64,000 nt of DNA from assembly GCF_014851585.1 (NCBI RefSeq), contig NZ_JACVAB010000008.1:186001-250000 (forward strand). The letters run 5' to 3'. The stretch comes from Agrobacterium sp. AGB01 (GTDB lineage: Bacteria; Pseudomonadota; Alphaproteobacteria; Rhizobiales; Rhizobiaceae). This document shows positions 40,982 to 49,764 of the stretch, piece after piece. The translations under genes and the position numbers were made by a program. Under the pieces are notes generated by a model, which saw nothing but the letters and a program-made list of their open reading frames with translations, did not search any database and was not told the DNA's origin. Positions within the stretch are counted from its first letter, which is position 1. Each line of letters starts with the position of its first letter.

Positions 40982-41657
40982 TCTTATTGCAGCCGCGCGC
41001 GCTGTCGTCGACCAGTGGGACAGTCCAAACTGGAAAACTAAGGAGCCGACCGCGAAGTTTATCGAGAACCTGCGGCGAGCGTTGCAGGAAGACACACACA
41101 CCAACGAGAAGCCAGCTGGTGAGCCACTGGAGCTTCCCTATAAGAATTGGCGCGGTGAAATTTCGACGCGCAAAATCCAGCCAATTCGAATTGAGTTTGG
41201 CTCGACCGAGTGGCACCCCGAACCGCAATGGCTGCTGGTCGCCACTGATGTCGAAAAGAATGCAGAGCGATCCTTCGCTTTAAAGGATTTCAATCCGCAA
41301 CAACCCTCACGAACCGTGGTCACGAAGGGTTTGGATTGGTCGGGATTTAAAGGCGTCAAAATCAATGAGCAATGGACGCCTGACGACCAGGAACTTATTT
41401 ATACTGCGCTCGGAGTATACAACGGCGACGGTGATATGGATGAAGATGCTCGTGAGCAAATCATCGAACGCTTGCTTGCGGCATGGCAGCGACTGTCCGT
41501 CACCACACAGGTGCAGGACGTGGCGAAAGCACGTGTTGATAATCGACACAGGTTTGAACCGAACAAAAAATATCCGTGGTTCTGCGCTATTTGTGGCTAT
41601 GCGCCTCATGAGCCATTAGCGCACCTCCCCGCAGCACCCGCAAAGCAGGAGGGCTAA
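40971..41657 (+). CDS. Unrecognised early protein with C-terminal zinc ribbon
   Basis: A 228-residue protein; ATG 40971 has GGAGGCGACC just ahead. Two parts are seen: an N-terminal region (NLIAAARAVVDQWDSPNWKT, common in small phage proteins) and a C-terminal CAICGY with nearby histidines (HEPLAH), which may bind zinc. No family recognised. It overlaps the upstream gene by 11 nt. Confidence 0.65.
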   Translation: MQNNLIAAARAVVDQWDSPNWKTKEPTAKFIENLRRALQEDTHTNEKPAGEPLELPYKNWRGEISTRKIQPIRIEFGSTEWHPEPQWLLVATDVEKNAERSFALKDFNPQQPSRTVVTKGLDWSGFKGVKINEQWTPDDQELIYTALGVYNGDGDMDEDAREQIIERLLAAWQRLSVTTQVQDVAKARVDNRHRFEPNKKYPWFCAICGYAPHEPLAHLPAAPAKQEG

Positions 41658-42161
41658 ATGCACCCCCTTCCTAACGTCGCAATTTCAATTCGCCAGCCGT
41701 GGGCATGGGCGATTGTTTACGGCGGCAAGCCGGTCGAAAACCGTGACTGGAGCAAACGCAATCCAGGCCTCAGTTTCCGTGGCGCCTGCTGCATCCATGC
41801 CAGCCAGGGGATGACACGCGCCGAGTACGAAGAAGCGTCTGAATTCATGGCATCGATCGGCATCACCTGCCCGGATCCATCAGAGCTGCAGATCGGCGGA
41901 ATTGTCGGCGTCACCACCATCACCAACATCGTGTCCGAAATGGATAGCCCTTGGTTCTTCGGGCCAAAAGGTTTGGTCCTGACGAATACCCAGCCCGTTG
42001 ATTTCATCCCGGCCGCCGGCGCACTCGGTTTATTCAAATGGAAAAGATTGCCAGAGGGACAGGAGACCAAGCGGCCAAAATGGATGGGCAGCCCAACTGA
42101 ACCGACCAAGGCCGCGAGAACAACAAGCCAGTTGACGCTGGGATTTGGAGACGAGCCATGA
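41658..42161 (+). CDS. ASCH-domain protein
   Basis: A 167-residue protein. The ASCH pattern is visible: ISIRQPWAWAIVYGGKPVEN, RDWSKRNPGLSFRG, then IGGIVGVTTITNI. ASCH/PUA-like proteins bind RNA and some cleave N4-acetylcytidine or act as RNases. In phages they are common early genes; their target is not known here. Overlaps the PrtN-like gene (ATGA). Confidence 0.85.
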   Translation: MHPLPNVAISIRQPWAWAIVYGGKPVENRDWSKRNPGLSFRGACCIHASQGMTRAEYEEASEFMASIGITCPDPSELQIGGIVGVTTITNIVSEMDSPWFFGPKGLVLTNTQPVDFIPAAGALGLFKWKRLPEGQETKRPKWMGSPTEPTKAARTTSQLTLGFGDEP

Positions 42162-42448
42162 ACATCACCGAACCGAACGCCGGCGGCTTCTCCACGGTAT
42201 TCCTCCTGTTCACACAGTATGGCGGCAAAGCCGTCATACCCGTAGAGGATGTATGCCGCGATTACTTCAGCCACCTGACGCCGGACAAGTTTGTGCGCAA
42301 GGCTGGCAGCGGAGAGATCTCCATTCCAATCGTCAGATCAGAGGCATCACAGAAGTGCCAGAAGGGCGTCGCGCTACAGGACTTGGCCGATTATATAGAC
42401 CAGAGACGCGCCGCCGCATTGAAGGAATTTCGCCAGCTGCACCGCTGA
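42158..42448 (+). CDS. PrtN-like pyocin activator family protein
   Basis: A 96-residue protein with the PrtN family pattern: TVFLLFTQYGGKAVIPVEDV, CRDYFSHLTPDKF, VRKAGSGEISIPIVRSEASQ and LADYIDQRRAAALKEFRQL. PrtN activates pyocin genes in Pseudomonas; similar short HTH proteins are frequent in phages near excision or late switch genes. A regulatory role in the late switch or integrase control is likely but inferred. Confidence 0.85.
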   Translation: MNITEPNAGGFSTVFLLFTQYGGKAVIPVEDVCRDYFSHLTPDKFVRKAGSGEISIPIVRSEASQKCQKGVALQDLADYIDQRRAAALKEFRQLHR

Positions 42449-42517
42449 TTTGCAGTATTCAACCCACTGGGCGAAAGATGTAACTTCAAATTATGGATAC
42501 CAATTGGGGTGATTGCG

Positions 42518-42985
42518 ATGAACTACGAAGAGTTTTTCTGCAAAGATGGAAGCTCGTCGATTGGAAAGCAACTCCTCGCGGACATTGTGTCTCAACTCAA
42601 ACAAAAGCATCTCGTCGCCCAGGTAGAAGATGGTTACGCGCCGCGCGCCTCAATCAGCATCGAGCTTCCGAATGTCACTGACGTGACAACCGGAGAGGAA
42701 GTCAGCATCATCAATATGGTGCCAGCTGAATTCAAAGCTTTCTTCTTTGAACGTTTGGCAGAAGCGCTGGAAGCCTACCTTGGTGAGGATGGAAACAGGC
42801 TGCTCAAGTCATACTGGGGACAGCCAATCACCGACCCAGTTCTATCACGCCTGCAGGGTGACCTCGCTCGCTTAGAAGCAGACAGACGAGCATCTGGTGA
42901 CGGTGAACTTTGGCAGGTTGTGGCTGCACATTTCGGACTTTCCGAAGGCTCGTTTTTAGAGCCATCTCACTCAGATCAAAAGTAG
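42518..42985 (+). CDS. Unrecognised protein at the end of the early operon
   Basis: A 155-residue protein. ATG 42518 has a GGGG run 8 bases ahead; GTG 42509 is also in frame. The sequence includes LPNVTDVTTGEEVSIINMVP and an alpha-helical second half (FFFERLAEALEAYLGEDG). No family known to me. It is the last gene before the probable right prophage boundary. Confidence 0.6.
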   Translation: MNYEEFFCKDGSSSIGKQLLADIVSQLKQKHLVAQVEDGYAPRASISIELPNVTDVTTGEEVSIINMVPAEFKAFFFERLAEALEAYLGEDGNRLLKSYWGQPITDPVLSRLQGDLARLEADRRASGDGELWQVVAAHFGLSEGSFLEPSHSDQK

Positions 42986-43001
42986 AACATCCACTGATGT
43001 T

Positions 43002-43030
43002 GTAGCACTTTGAACCCTTCAAAGTGCTAC
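43002..43030. repeat. Perfect 13-bp inverted repeat
   Basis: GTAGCACTTTGAA (43002-43014), loop CCC, TTCAAAGTGCTAC (43018-43030). It follows the last early gene by 16 bases. It lacks a T tract, so it is not a standard terminator; it could be an RNA-stabilising stem or a recombinase site. Confidence 0.75.
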
Positions 43031-43427
43031 GAATTTGCTACATTAAATTTTCAGGCATTGATTTCATTGCGTTATTTGAAACTATCAGCCCCATCGATCA
43101 TAGGTGCAACGGCGAAGGTTTTTTCGCGGTTAAGATACTGTTTTTTCATTATTTTCCAAAGTCGTGCCAAAGCGCTGGACAGGCCGCGCTACGATGTTTG
43201 GCCACTGTCTAACACAGCTCAAGCCTTGAATCCAATGAAAGCATAATTGGCATGTTTCCCTCGGTAATCACCATGTGGTTACCGGCGTGGTCGCAACAAT
43301 TTCGGTTGAGTGGTGGAATTATTCCACTCTACCTAAAATTGGATATTGATTTTCACAAATAACCTTTGCTAGAAACCTGTCGTATATTGCACGATGTTTT
43401 TAGGTATTGCTTTTTTAGCAGCGTCCA

Positions 43428-43452
43428 CCCCGGCCTTTTGGCTGGGGTTTTT
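43428..43452 (+). terminator. Rho-independent terminator
   Basis: Stem CCCCGGCC (43428-43435) with GGCTGGGG (43440-43447), TTTT loop, one G-T pair, followed by TTTTT. It reads rightward and would stop transcription coming from the prophage. Confidence 0.8.
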
Positions 43453-43498
43453 GCTTTTAAGGGCGTTTGATAACAAAGACTATCCGGATAACGACCAG

Positions 43499-43675
43499 TC
43501 AGAAGCTGCGTAGCGATTGTGACAGCGCCGTGCTGATCAGCGTGTTGGCGTAAAAGCCTGATGACAGGATGATGGCGAAGGCGGCAAGTGCCGGGCCCCA
43601 GTCGCGCAAAACCGTTGCGGTCCATGATCTGGACTTAGAACGGGCTGCATCGATAAGCGACTTCATGGTTGCCAT
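43499..43675 (-). CDS. Small membrane protein
   Basis: A 58-residue frame beginning at ATG 43675 (MATMKSLID). Residues about 29-46 are hydrophobic (PALAAFAIILSSGFYANT), a single membrane span. A longer frame from 43750 has no support. It may be the first host gene after the prophage. No family recognised. Confidence 0.45.
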   Translation of the reverse strand: MATMKSLIDAARSKSRSWTATVLRDWGPALAAFAIILSSGFYANTLISTALSQSLRSF

Positions 43676-43848
43676 ACCCTGGGAAATTTGGGATCTGGCG
43701 GAACAACCCGCAGGCTGTAAAAAGGTTCCGATAATTCTGAGCGGTTGCAAATGATGTGTTTGCTGACCGGAATTTTTACCCCGCCCCCGTGATATGACGG
43801 GCGGGGGTATCGTGATGTTGGCCGTTGTTAGCGGCCGCGTGCTGGGCC

Positions 43849-44124
43849 TTACGAGACCAGCACTGGCTCGTGCTGAACGCGGAAGATGACATTGCCTGCA
43901 CCGGCGATATCGCTTGCAACGTTAATTGCGCGGTAAAGGTCCTGCCGGGTTTCAACCGTTCCGCTCAATACAACGCAACCGCCTTCAACCGTGACAACGA
44001 TATTTGTACCGGAGAAGTTTGGCAGATAGTGCAGTTCTTCCTCGATTGCGGCGCAACGGGCCGTGAGATTTCCGCCAGCGCCAAAGCTGAAGGCATTGGT
44101 ATCGTGAAGAGTGCTCAAAAACAT
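43849..44124 (-). CDS. BON-domain protein
   Basis: A 91-residue protein that is mostly one BON domain: AIEEELHYLPNFSGTNIVVT, GGCVVLSGTVETRQDLYRAI, ASDIAGAGNVIF. BON domains bind phospholipids or other ligands and occur in envelope-stress proteins. No signal peptide is visible. ATG 44124 is preferred; the frame opens at 44142. Likely a host stress gene. Confidence 0.8.
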   Translation of the reverse strand: MFLSTLHDTNAFSFGAGGNLTARCAAIEEELHYLPNFSGTNIVVTVEGGCVVLSGTVETRQDLYRAINVASDIAGAGNVIFRVQHEPVLVS

Positions 44125-44893
44125 CGCGTGGCTCCAATTCAAAGATGAACGTCAGATGAATGAACTGTTATCTTACATTCATGTTCCGTTCAGAATCTTA
44201 AAAATTTACGGTTTTTACGCAAAAGTGAACGGTATGTTACAAAGCCGCAGAGCGGTAATAACGCGGAACTTGATTTCGCGTTGCAGCGGGGCAGTGTTTT
44301 TTAGGGGCTGACAAGCTGTTTTTATTGGCTTTTTCGGCGTCCTGGCGTCGACCTCTGCCGGGGGGTGTCAGTGTCACGTCGGATCTCTGTCATCACGTAG
44401 TATTTCGCATTTGCGATATTCCGGAGGCAGTTTCAGGCCGTTTTTGCTGCCACATTTGGCATGTTGCCCGTTCATATTCAGATTTCGCGTTAACGAATCT
44501 GTTCATGTTGGGGTGATTCGAAAACTGTGACGACACCCAAACTTCCCGCCTGTTGCGGCAACGCGCGACCGCCATGTCTTGCGGTGGAGAGAGCCTTTTG
44601 GCCGCGTAGACGCGGGTCGACGGGATGCCTGTGGTGTGGGCAATGTTTGGAGCGAGACAGGAAGCGTAGGTGGATGTCGGGTGGACACGGTTGCGCGCAG
44701 GAACCCCTCACCTGAAAAATCTATCACTGAGCAAGCTGAGACGATGGTCTCTCTTCCTCTGCCACAGGGGTAGAAGTAAAGGCGCCGAGTCACGCCCCAA
44801 TTTCCTTCATTCCCGCACTTGTTGCCGGAATGCAGCCAGCTTCAGTCTTGGGCGCCAGATGCAATAGCTGCGCAAGTCAAGGATTGCCGCGTT
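44125..44893. other. Long intergenic region without a clear gene
   Basis: About 770 bases in which I see only short overlapping frames on both strands with no ribosome binding sites and no recognisable domains. It could contain promoters of the BON gene or an unrecognised small RNA, but nothing can be supported. Confidence 0.4.
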
Positions 44894-45817
44894 TCAGTCT
44901 TGCCGAACAATCGTGCCGATGGTGTTGACGAGAATGCGCGCCGCCGTCAGCGCTGAGAGACCATCCACATCGGCTGGCGGGTAAAGCTCGACAAGGTCAA
45001 AGCCTGCAATGCGCGCCTTTTTGCCGACGCCTGAAATCAGGTCGATGATTTGCGTATAGGTCAATCCGCCCGGTGTGCGGGCGGCGACACCGGGCATGAT
45101 GGCGGGATCGATGCTGTCGCAATCTAGTGAAATGACGACGTTTACCCCATCAGGAATATGGTTGAGCGCCGCTTCAACGCCTTGGCTCTGCATTTCCCGC
45201 GCGGTGACAAAACGGCTGCCATAGGCAAGTGCGTCGTTGACATCGCTTGGGCGCGCACTGCCCACACTGCGCAGGCCAACCTGCACCATGCCGGCCACCT
45301 CAGGCATTTCGCTGGCGCGGCGCATCGGGCTGGAATAACCGTAACGTTCGCCCCTCACCTCGTCACGCCAGTCAATATGCGCGTCGATCTGCAGCACCCA
45401 GATTGGGCCGCGACCGGCAAAGGCCGACAGGAACGGAATGGTGACCGAACAATCACCGCCCAGCAGGATCGGCACGGCCTTCTGGCCCAGCACCTGGCGG
45501 GTCTGCGCTTCGATGCTCGCGCGGTTGCCGGCATTGTCGTGATGCGTGGTCTTGATGTTGCCAATGTCGATGCAGGACACCGGCTTGTTATCAAACAACG
45601 GCCCGCCGAGATCAAAATCGAAGTGATCGATCAGCGGCGCGTCTTCCTGGGACGCAGCTCGAATGGCATCGGCGGCCAGCGCATGGCCGGTATCTTCACT
45701 GCCGGGATAGGCGCTGCCAAACCCTGCCCCAAACAGCACGATGCGCGGCGTCTGCCCATCGCCGTTGATGTCCTTGAGATCATTGCCAAGGCCCAGAAAC
45801 CGGTTCGAGACGCTCAT
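44894..45817 (-). CDS. Arginase/agmatinase family ureohydrolase
   Basis: A 307-residue ureohydrolase. Metal-binding motifs are GGDCS (residues 120-124), DAHID (145-149) and SLDCDSIDP (about 229-237). The first motif is usually GGDHS; C123 replaces the histidine Mn ligand, so metal binding or substrate may differ. The rest is normal (VQVGLRSVG, PGGLTYTQ, GFDLVELYPPAD). Substrate (agmatine, guanidino acids or others) cannot be read from the sequence. Transcribed leftward with no partner gene. Confidence 0.85.
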   Translation of the reverse strand: MSVSNRFLGLGNDLKDINGDGQTPRIVLFGAGFGSAYPGSEDTGHALAADAIRAASQEDAPLIDHFDFDLGGPLFDNKPVSCIDIGNIKTTHHDNAGNRASIEAQTRQVLGQKAVPILLGGDCSVTIPFLSAFAGRGPIWVLQIDAHIDWRDEVRGERYGYSSPMRRASEMPEVAGMVQVGLRSVGSARPSDVNDALAYGSRFVTAREMQSQGVEAALNHIPDGVNVVISLDCDSIDPAIMPGVAARTPGGLTYTQIIDLISGVGKKARIAGFDLVELYPPADVDGLSALTAARILVNTIGTIVRQD

Positions 45818-46092
45818 ATCGCTGCTCCAGACTGCACTTGCATAGGGCGTGCAGGTTACGCTGAAAGCTGTTGGTGAAGGAAGGTATTGTTTTCCAAGGG
45901 CGCGGCATTGCTGTTGGGCGATTAGAGCGCGTCATCATCCTCTTAATGCCTTGAATTACTTGAATCCGACAAGCTCAAAGAGAGGCGCCATGTCTCCCTT
46001 TTGTGTGTCTGCATTGCGCAGAGAGATTGGACATGCAACACACTACGAGTGCTTCATCGGGAGTTTAGAAGCAGTACGGCGGGAGCAACGGT

Positions 46093-47184
46093 TTGGTAGA
46101 CGATGCAAACAATAAACACAGGCTAATTTCGCGGGCCAACTTTACTTTCATTTCAGACTGTCTGCAGGGGTTGGCAGCAGCGGTTGCAATAATAATCGCA
46201 ATATGGGCTGCATTTTTCACATCAATCCCGGAGCGTTTGGAGAAGCAACTTAGGACTGAAGTGATTGCAACTCAGGAAGAGCTTACGGATGTCCGACGAG
46301 CGAAGAGAGCCTTGGAGGATGAACAGGTCACGCTCAAGTCTGAAAACGATGCTTATCGCTCCCGTACCGACGAATTGACGGTTACTGCCGTTCGCCTATC
46401 ATCCGAGATCAAGAGAGCCCAAGAGATCGGTGTTCTATTGTCGCAAAAGAACGCTGAGCTATCGCAGCGTGAAAGCGTGCTTTATGCTTCGGTTAATACG
46501 TTAAATACCTAGAAAGACGAGTTGGACAAAGAAGTTGCACAACTGAGAGCCCAGCGAGCGAAATATGCAGATGCCGCACTAGCGAACGTTTGGGCTAAAT
46601 TATCTGCTATGGCGATTTATGAACTGGAGATGTATCAGCACGTTGCTACCGTTTCCGCGAACTATCAGCAGCATCTTGACTGGCTTTCAAAGAGAAAGCG
46701 CGGCGTTCAATATATCCGCCCCCCAGACATTTGGTTAAATTTTCCTGACGAACCCAATCTCGAACCCAATAATCGTCAGATGGTCTTCGGTGAACTGGCC
46801 GTGAACTTCCTCAATAGTGAAGACTACAAGCAGTTCAACAATTACGTGACGAACTGGCTAATGGAACATATCGTAACCGGGCGCGGTGCGGTACCTATGA
46901 CAGGTTCAAGTTTCGTTGAGCACGTCAAGCAGTATCCATTTTATGATACGCTATTACCCGAGGAAAAAGGCAAGCTATTCTCTGAATTGGACGATTTCAT
47001 TTCCGGCCACGAAGAATTACGCGTCGAGCAATTTAATGTGACTTTCACGGTGGAGCCACCTTCGGCTGAGATCATAAACTTGGGACGCGATCGTTTGCCA
47101 AAAACATCACAATTCAAGGACAAATTTATTGACTTCCTCCGAGCACGAGGTGTCAAAATTGATGTCATGGGACTTGAGCAATGA
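46093..47184 (+). pseudogene. Membrane-anchored coiled-coil protein, split by an in-frame amber codon
   Basis: Two frames (46093-46512 and 46522-47184) are in the same phase and separated only by one TAG (46510-46512). Together they give 363 codons. A TTG start at 46093 follows GGGAG. Residues 25-45 are a membrane span (LQGLAAAVAIIIAIWAAFF), and 45-165 are a continuous coiled coil that runs through the TAG (..LNT, stop, KDELDKEVAQLR). The cytoplasmic C-terminal 200 residues are not recognised. TAG is one base from CAG (Gln). It may be a pseudogene, a read-through gene or an assembly error. Confidence 0.8.
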
Positions 47185-47484
47185 ATGACCGTCGCAGCGA
47201 GTTAATTTTCACAGTCGCTGCAATACAATATCGCAGGCGCTCCTGAGACGGATTTCAGGCGGTGTTTCTCAATAAATAACGGCAGGGGCCTATGTTTTCT
47301 GCTTTCTACGGTTTTATAGCGATCTCCTGATCGTAGACAGTACCTTGATGGTTCGGGGGGCAGGAAAGATCATGGATGAGACCGACTACAGTACACTCAA
47401 GGGCGTAGCGGGTGTGGGTCGTCTCAGGAGTTTACTGGAATAAGCATTATTTAGCGCCCTCGAACGAATGAGAGCGGAGACACA
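47185..47484. other. Intergenic region
   Basis: About 300 bases between the interrupted coiled-coil gene and the HNH gene. Nothing clear is seen apart from the GGAG ribosome binding site before 47485. Confidence 0.4.
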
Positions 47485-48165
47485 ATGGCAAGACCACGAA
47501 TGCCTAATGAAAATGAAACGTTGGCTCTCGTTGAGAGCCGCCGTAGATGTTGCATTTGTTTCGCGCTTGATCGCGATACAGAAATAAAGTCTGGTCAGAT
47601 CGCGCACTTAGATCGGAATAACTCTAATCATTCGCCCGCCAACCTCGCTTTTTTGTGCCTACACCATCATGACGAATACGACACCACGACATCGCAAAGA
47701 AAAGGATTCAAAATTCAAGAGGTGAAGGAATACAAGAAAGAGTTGCTCGATTGGTTGGGATCGGCATTGTCCCAAAAAGTCCATTTCGGAGTACTCTCTC
47801 TTCCCGATGCTGACCCACATGCGGGTCAGTGGGTGCGGTTAGGCAGCAATGAAAGCCCGGCTGAGATTCGAATAATTCCATTGCCAGACACAGTCGACGG
47901 GCAACCGAGATACTTCGTAACAGGCATGGCGTACCAAGGCATGTCGCGGGAATATGGCCCGAACATGGGAACCTTGGATTTCTTTTCAGAAATTATCGAC
48001 GGCGCGTCGCTATTTTACACCCGTCCGTCTCTACTTATCCAAGGACCAGCAACGACCGAGCTAACATTCACAGATGACGGTCACTTAAAGGTTTATGAAG
48101 AAGACACTGGTGGACAATATGGCATGGGTGTCACATTCGATGGTTTATATCAACGAGTGACTTAA
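47485..48165 (+). CDS. HNH-type nuclease domain protein
   Basis: A 226-residue protein starting at ATG 47485 with GGAG ahead. Residues 20-85 look like an HNH domain: RRRCCICF, IAHLDRNNSNHSPANLAFL and CLHHHDEYD, containing two Cys, the central His-Asn pair and a C-terminal HH. The remaining 130 residues are beta-rich (WVRLGSNESPAEIRIIPL; ATTELTFTDDGHLKVYEED) with no known domain. It stands beside a broken membrane coiled-coil gene, so a defence role is possible. Confidence 0.75.
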   Translation: MARPRMPNENETLALVESRRRCCICFALDRDTEIKSGQIAHLDRNNSNHSPANLAFLCLHHHDEYDTTTSQRKGFKIQEVKEYKKELLDWLGSALSQKVHFGVLSLPDADPHAGQWVRLGSNESPAEIRIIPLPDTVDGQPRYFVTGMAYQGMSREYGPNMGTLDFFSEIIDGASLFYTRPSLLIQGPATTELTFTDDGHLKVYEEDTGGQYGMGVTFDGLYQRVT

Positions 48166-48369
48166 CAGACCGCTGAGCTATATTAATAGCGATATCCGTC
48201 CGAACAGACACTACTCCTCACCCGCCTAATCACCCGATCGAAATATGACCTTCCAACCGGAGCGAAGCCACACGGTTGGGTCATCGCCCTGCGTCGTGAC
48301 GTTGACATTGAAAGAGGCGGCGCAGCCACAAGCTGATTTCGACTTCACTGCACGTGGCGCACAGCGTTT

Positions 48370-49002
48370 CTAATACATGGTCTTCTGGTAATCTTCTTCC
48401 AAACCGGCATCGATCTTGCGCATCTCCTCCTCGCCCGGTGCGCCGGTGGTTTCATCCAGTATCATCTTGATCAGTGATGGCATTTGGCGGCGGTCCTGCC
48501 GGTGTTCTGGTTCCCAGATGCGCGAACGCCTGAGCGCCTTTGCGCAATGCAGAAACACTTCGTTGACCCGCACCACGATTGCGAGTGTGGGAACGCGGTT
48601 GTTGACCGACATGGTTTCGAGAAGTTCCGGGTCCGTGACCAGTCTGGCAAATCCGTTGACACGCAGCGTGTCATCAAAGCCGGGTATCATAAACAGCAGC
48701 CCCACGGCCGGGTTGGCTATGATGTTTGACAGGCTGTCCAACCGATTGTTTCCCGGACGATCGGGTACTGCCAATGTTTTGTTGTCGAGGATTTTCACGA
48801 AACCAGCCGGGTCGCCACGGGGGCTTACATCGGCCCGGCCATCCAAATTCTGTGTGCCGAGACAAACAAAGGGTGACCGGCGGATGAAGTCCTGCGCGTG
48901 CACACCAAGCGTTGGCTGAAGTTTTTGAACCGCAAGCGCATGTGTTGGCGGATAGAGTGCCCGTAATTGCTCTTCACTTGTGATGGCAGAACCGTGTTGC
49001 AT
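48370..49002 (-). CDS. PPOX-type FMN-dependent flavoprotein (MSMEG_1061-like)
   Basis: A 210-residue protein. ATG 49002 is preferred. The PPOX core is seen in SPFVCLGTQNLDGRADVSPR, GDPAGFVKILDNKTLAVPDR, NRLDSLSNIIANPAVGLLFM and VNGFARLVTD. It follows the shape of F420 or FMN-binding PPOX proteins close to pyridoxamine-phosphate oxidase, but not the PdxH enzyme itself. A perfect palindrome lies about 30 bases upstream and may bind a regulator. Confidence 0.88.
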   Translation of the reverse strand: MQHGSAITSEEQLRALYPPTHALAVQKLQPTLGVHAQDFIRRSPFVCLGTQNLDGRADVSPRGDPAGFVKILDNKTLAVPDRPGNNRLDSLSNIIANPAVGLLFMIPGFDDTLRVNGFARLVTDPELLETMSVNNRVPTLAIVVRVNEVFLHCAKALRRSRIWEPEHRQDRRQMPSLIKMILDETTGAPGEEEMRKIDAGLEEDYQKTMY

Positions 49003-49033
49003 CCTTCCCTCCTCCCAGAGACTGGATGCAGAA

Positions 49034-49049
49034 TGAGGTACGTACCTCA
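49034..49049. promoter_or_regulatory. Perfect 16-bp palindrome upstream of the flavoprotein gene
   Basis: TGAGGTACGTACCTCA, fully symmetric, lies 32-47 bases upstream of ATG 49002. Symmetric GTAC-centred sites are typical of HxlR, TetR or MarR-type repressors that control flavin enzymes. No such regulator gene is next to it in the window. Confidence 0.7.
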
Positions 49050-49122
49050 AGATTGTCAAGAGTTTCCTGCGGTGGGAACCATGGATGGAGCGGCGCCCTG
49101 CTCTGCGCCGCTCATGTCACCA

Positions 49123-49620
49123 TCAGGAGACTGGGCGCTGTCTTCTAAACAAAAGGCGGTTGCGTTCTGGAAGATGGCGCGCAAAGACAAAACCGGCCTT
49201 CTGCAGCACCCTTTGTGAGCCGCCATTGTCCGGATGGGCCATTGCCCAGACTTCGGCAAGTTCAAGCCGCTTATCGGCAACGGCGAGCGCCGCGCCGACT
49301 AGTTCGGACGCGTAACCCTTGCCCCACACATCAGGGCGAAAGTAATATCCCACTTCGAAATTCCAGCCAGGGTCGAACGGATCTTCGTACAGGCCGCCCC
49401 AGCCGATGATGCGCCCATCTTCGCGGCGCACCACCACCCAGGGCGCGCAGCCATCCCGGCGTCTTCGCCACTCGTGAACCATCACGCGCCGCTGGCACTC
49501 CCGCAGCGTTTTATCGCTGTGGGTATGTTGCATGGCCACCGGGTCTCCCAGAAATTCAAACAGTTCTGCAATGTCTGCCCTGCGGGATGGGCGTAAGATC
49601 AAACGTTCAGTTTCCACCAT
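49123..49620 (-). CDS. GNAT acetyltransferase (RimJ/RimL-like)
   Basis: A 165-residue acetyltransferase. Start ATG 49620 opens METERLILRPSRRADI-like sequence (VETERLILRPSRRADIAELF). Motif A is VGYYFRPDVWGKGYASELV with the acetyl-CoA loop (GKGYA), and AHPDNGGSQRVLQKAGF follows, as in RimJ/RimL proteins that acetylate ribosomal protein N-termini or small molecules. Substrate not determined. Confidence 0.9.
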   Translation of the reverse strand: MVETERLILRPSRRADIAELFEFLGDPVAMQHTHSDKTLRECQRRVMVHEWRRRRDGCAPWVVVRREDGRIIGWGGLYEDPFDPGWNFEVGYYFRPDVWGKGYASELVGAALAVADKRLELAEVWAMAHPDNGGSQRVLQKAGFVFARHLPERNRLLFRRQRPVS

Positions 49621-49764
49621 GGCTCCGACATATCTCTGGGCGATAACAAGACAAACATCGTCAGTGCGCCGCATCCGTCAACTGATTTTCTCATCCATTG
49701 AAAAGCTTAGAGCAATCTATACCCTATCGATGCGCGGACAAATGCCGAGGTTGGAGACGTGGCC

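Larger units (their letters stand above)
1..43460. mobile_element. Prophage, left end outside the window
   Basis: Continuous phage gene content runs from base 1 (baseplate gene cut by the window edge) to about 43.0 kb: head and tail genes, terminase, replication genes, a cI/cro switch and an early operon. Host-type genes begin after about 43.5 kb. The head genes are lambda-like (GpA terminase, capsid protein E, decoration protein D) while the tail is Mu/P2-like and contractile, so this would be a myovirus-type temperate phage. No integrase, transposase, holin, endolysin or tail fibre is visible; these would have to lie left of the window. The right boundary is inferred from gene content, since no att duplication can be tested with one end only. 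Confidence 0.9.
42986..43498. other. Intergenic region with hairpins, probable right prophage boundary
   Basis: About 510 bases with no convincing gene. It holds a perfect 13-bp hairpin (43002-43030), the half-repeat TTTGCTAC right after it, an inverted repeat GGTAA.CAC/GTG.TTACC around 43262-43282, a GTGGAAT/ATTCCAC repeat around 43313-43328, and a terminator at 43428-43452. The right att site probably lies here, but the core cannot be defined from one end. Confidence 0.5.

Noticed and set aside
1..43460. Whole element as a gene transfer agent or tailocin
   Set aside because: It has complete terminase, capsid and portal genes, replication genes and a cI/cro switch, as in a temperate phage; GTAs lack the replication and lysogeny modules and tailocins lack the head.
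42986..43498. tRNA gene as attachment site
   Set aside because: No cloverleaf with a T-arm consensus or anticodon stem could be found around the hairpins.
44325..44516. Short plus-strand frame of 63 codons in the 44.1-44.9 kb gap
   Set aside because: No ribosome binding site and the sequence resembles no protein; several equal frames exist on both strands.
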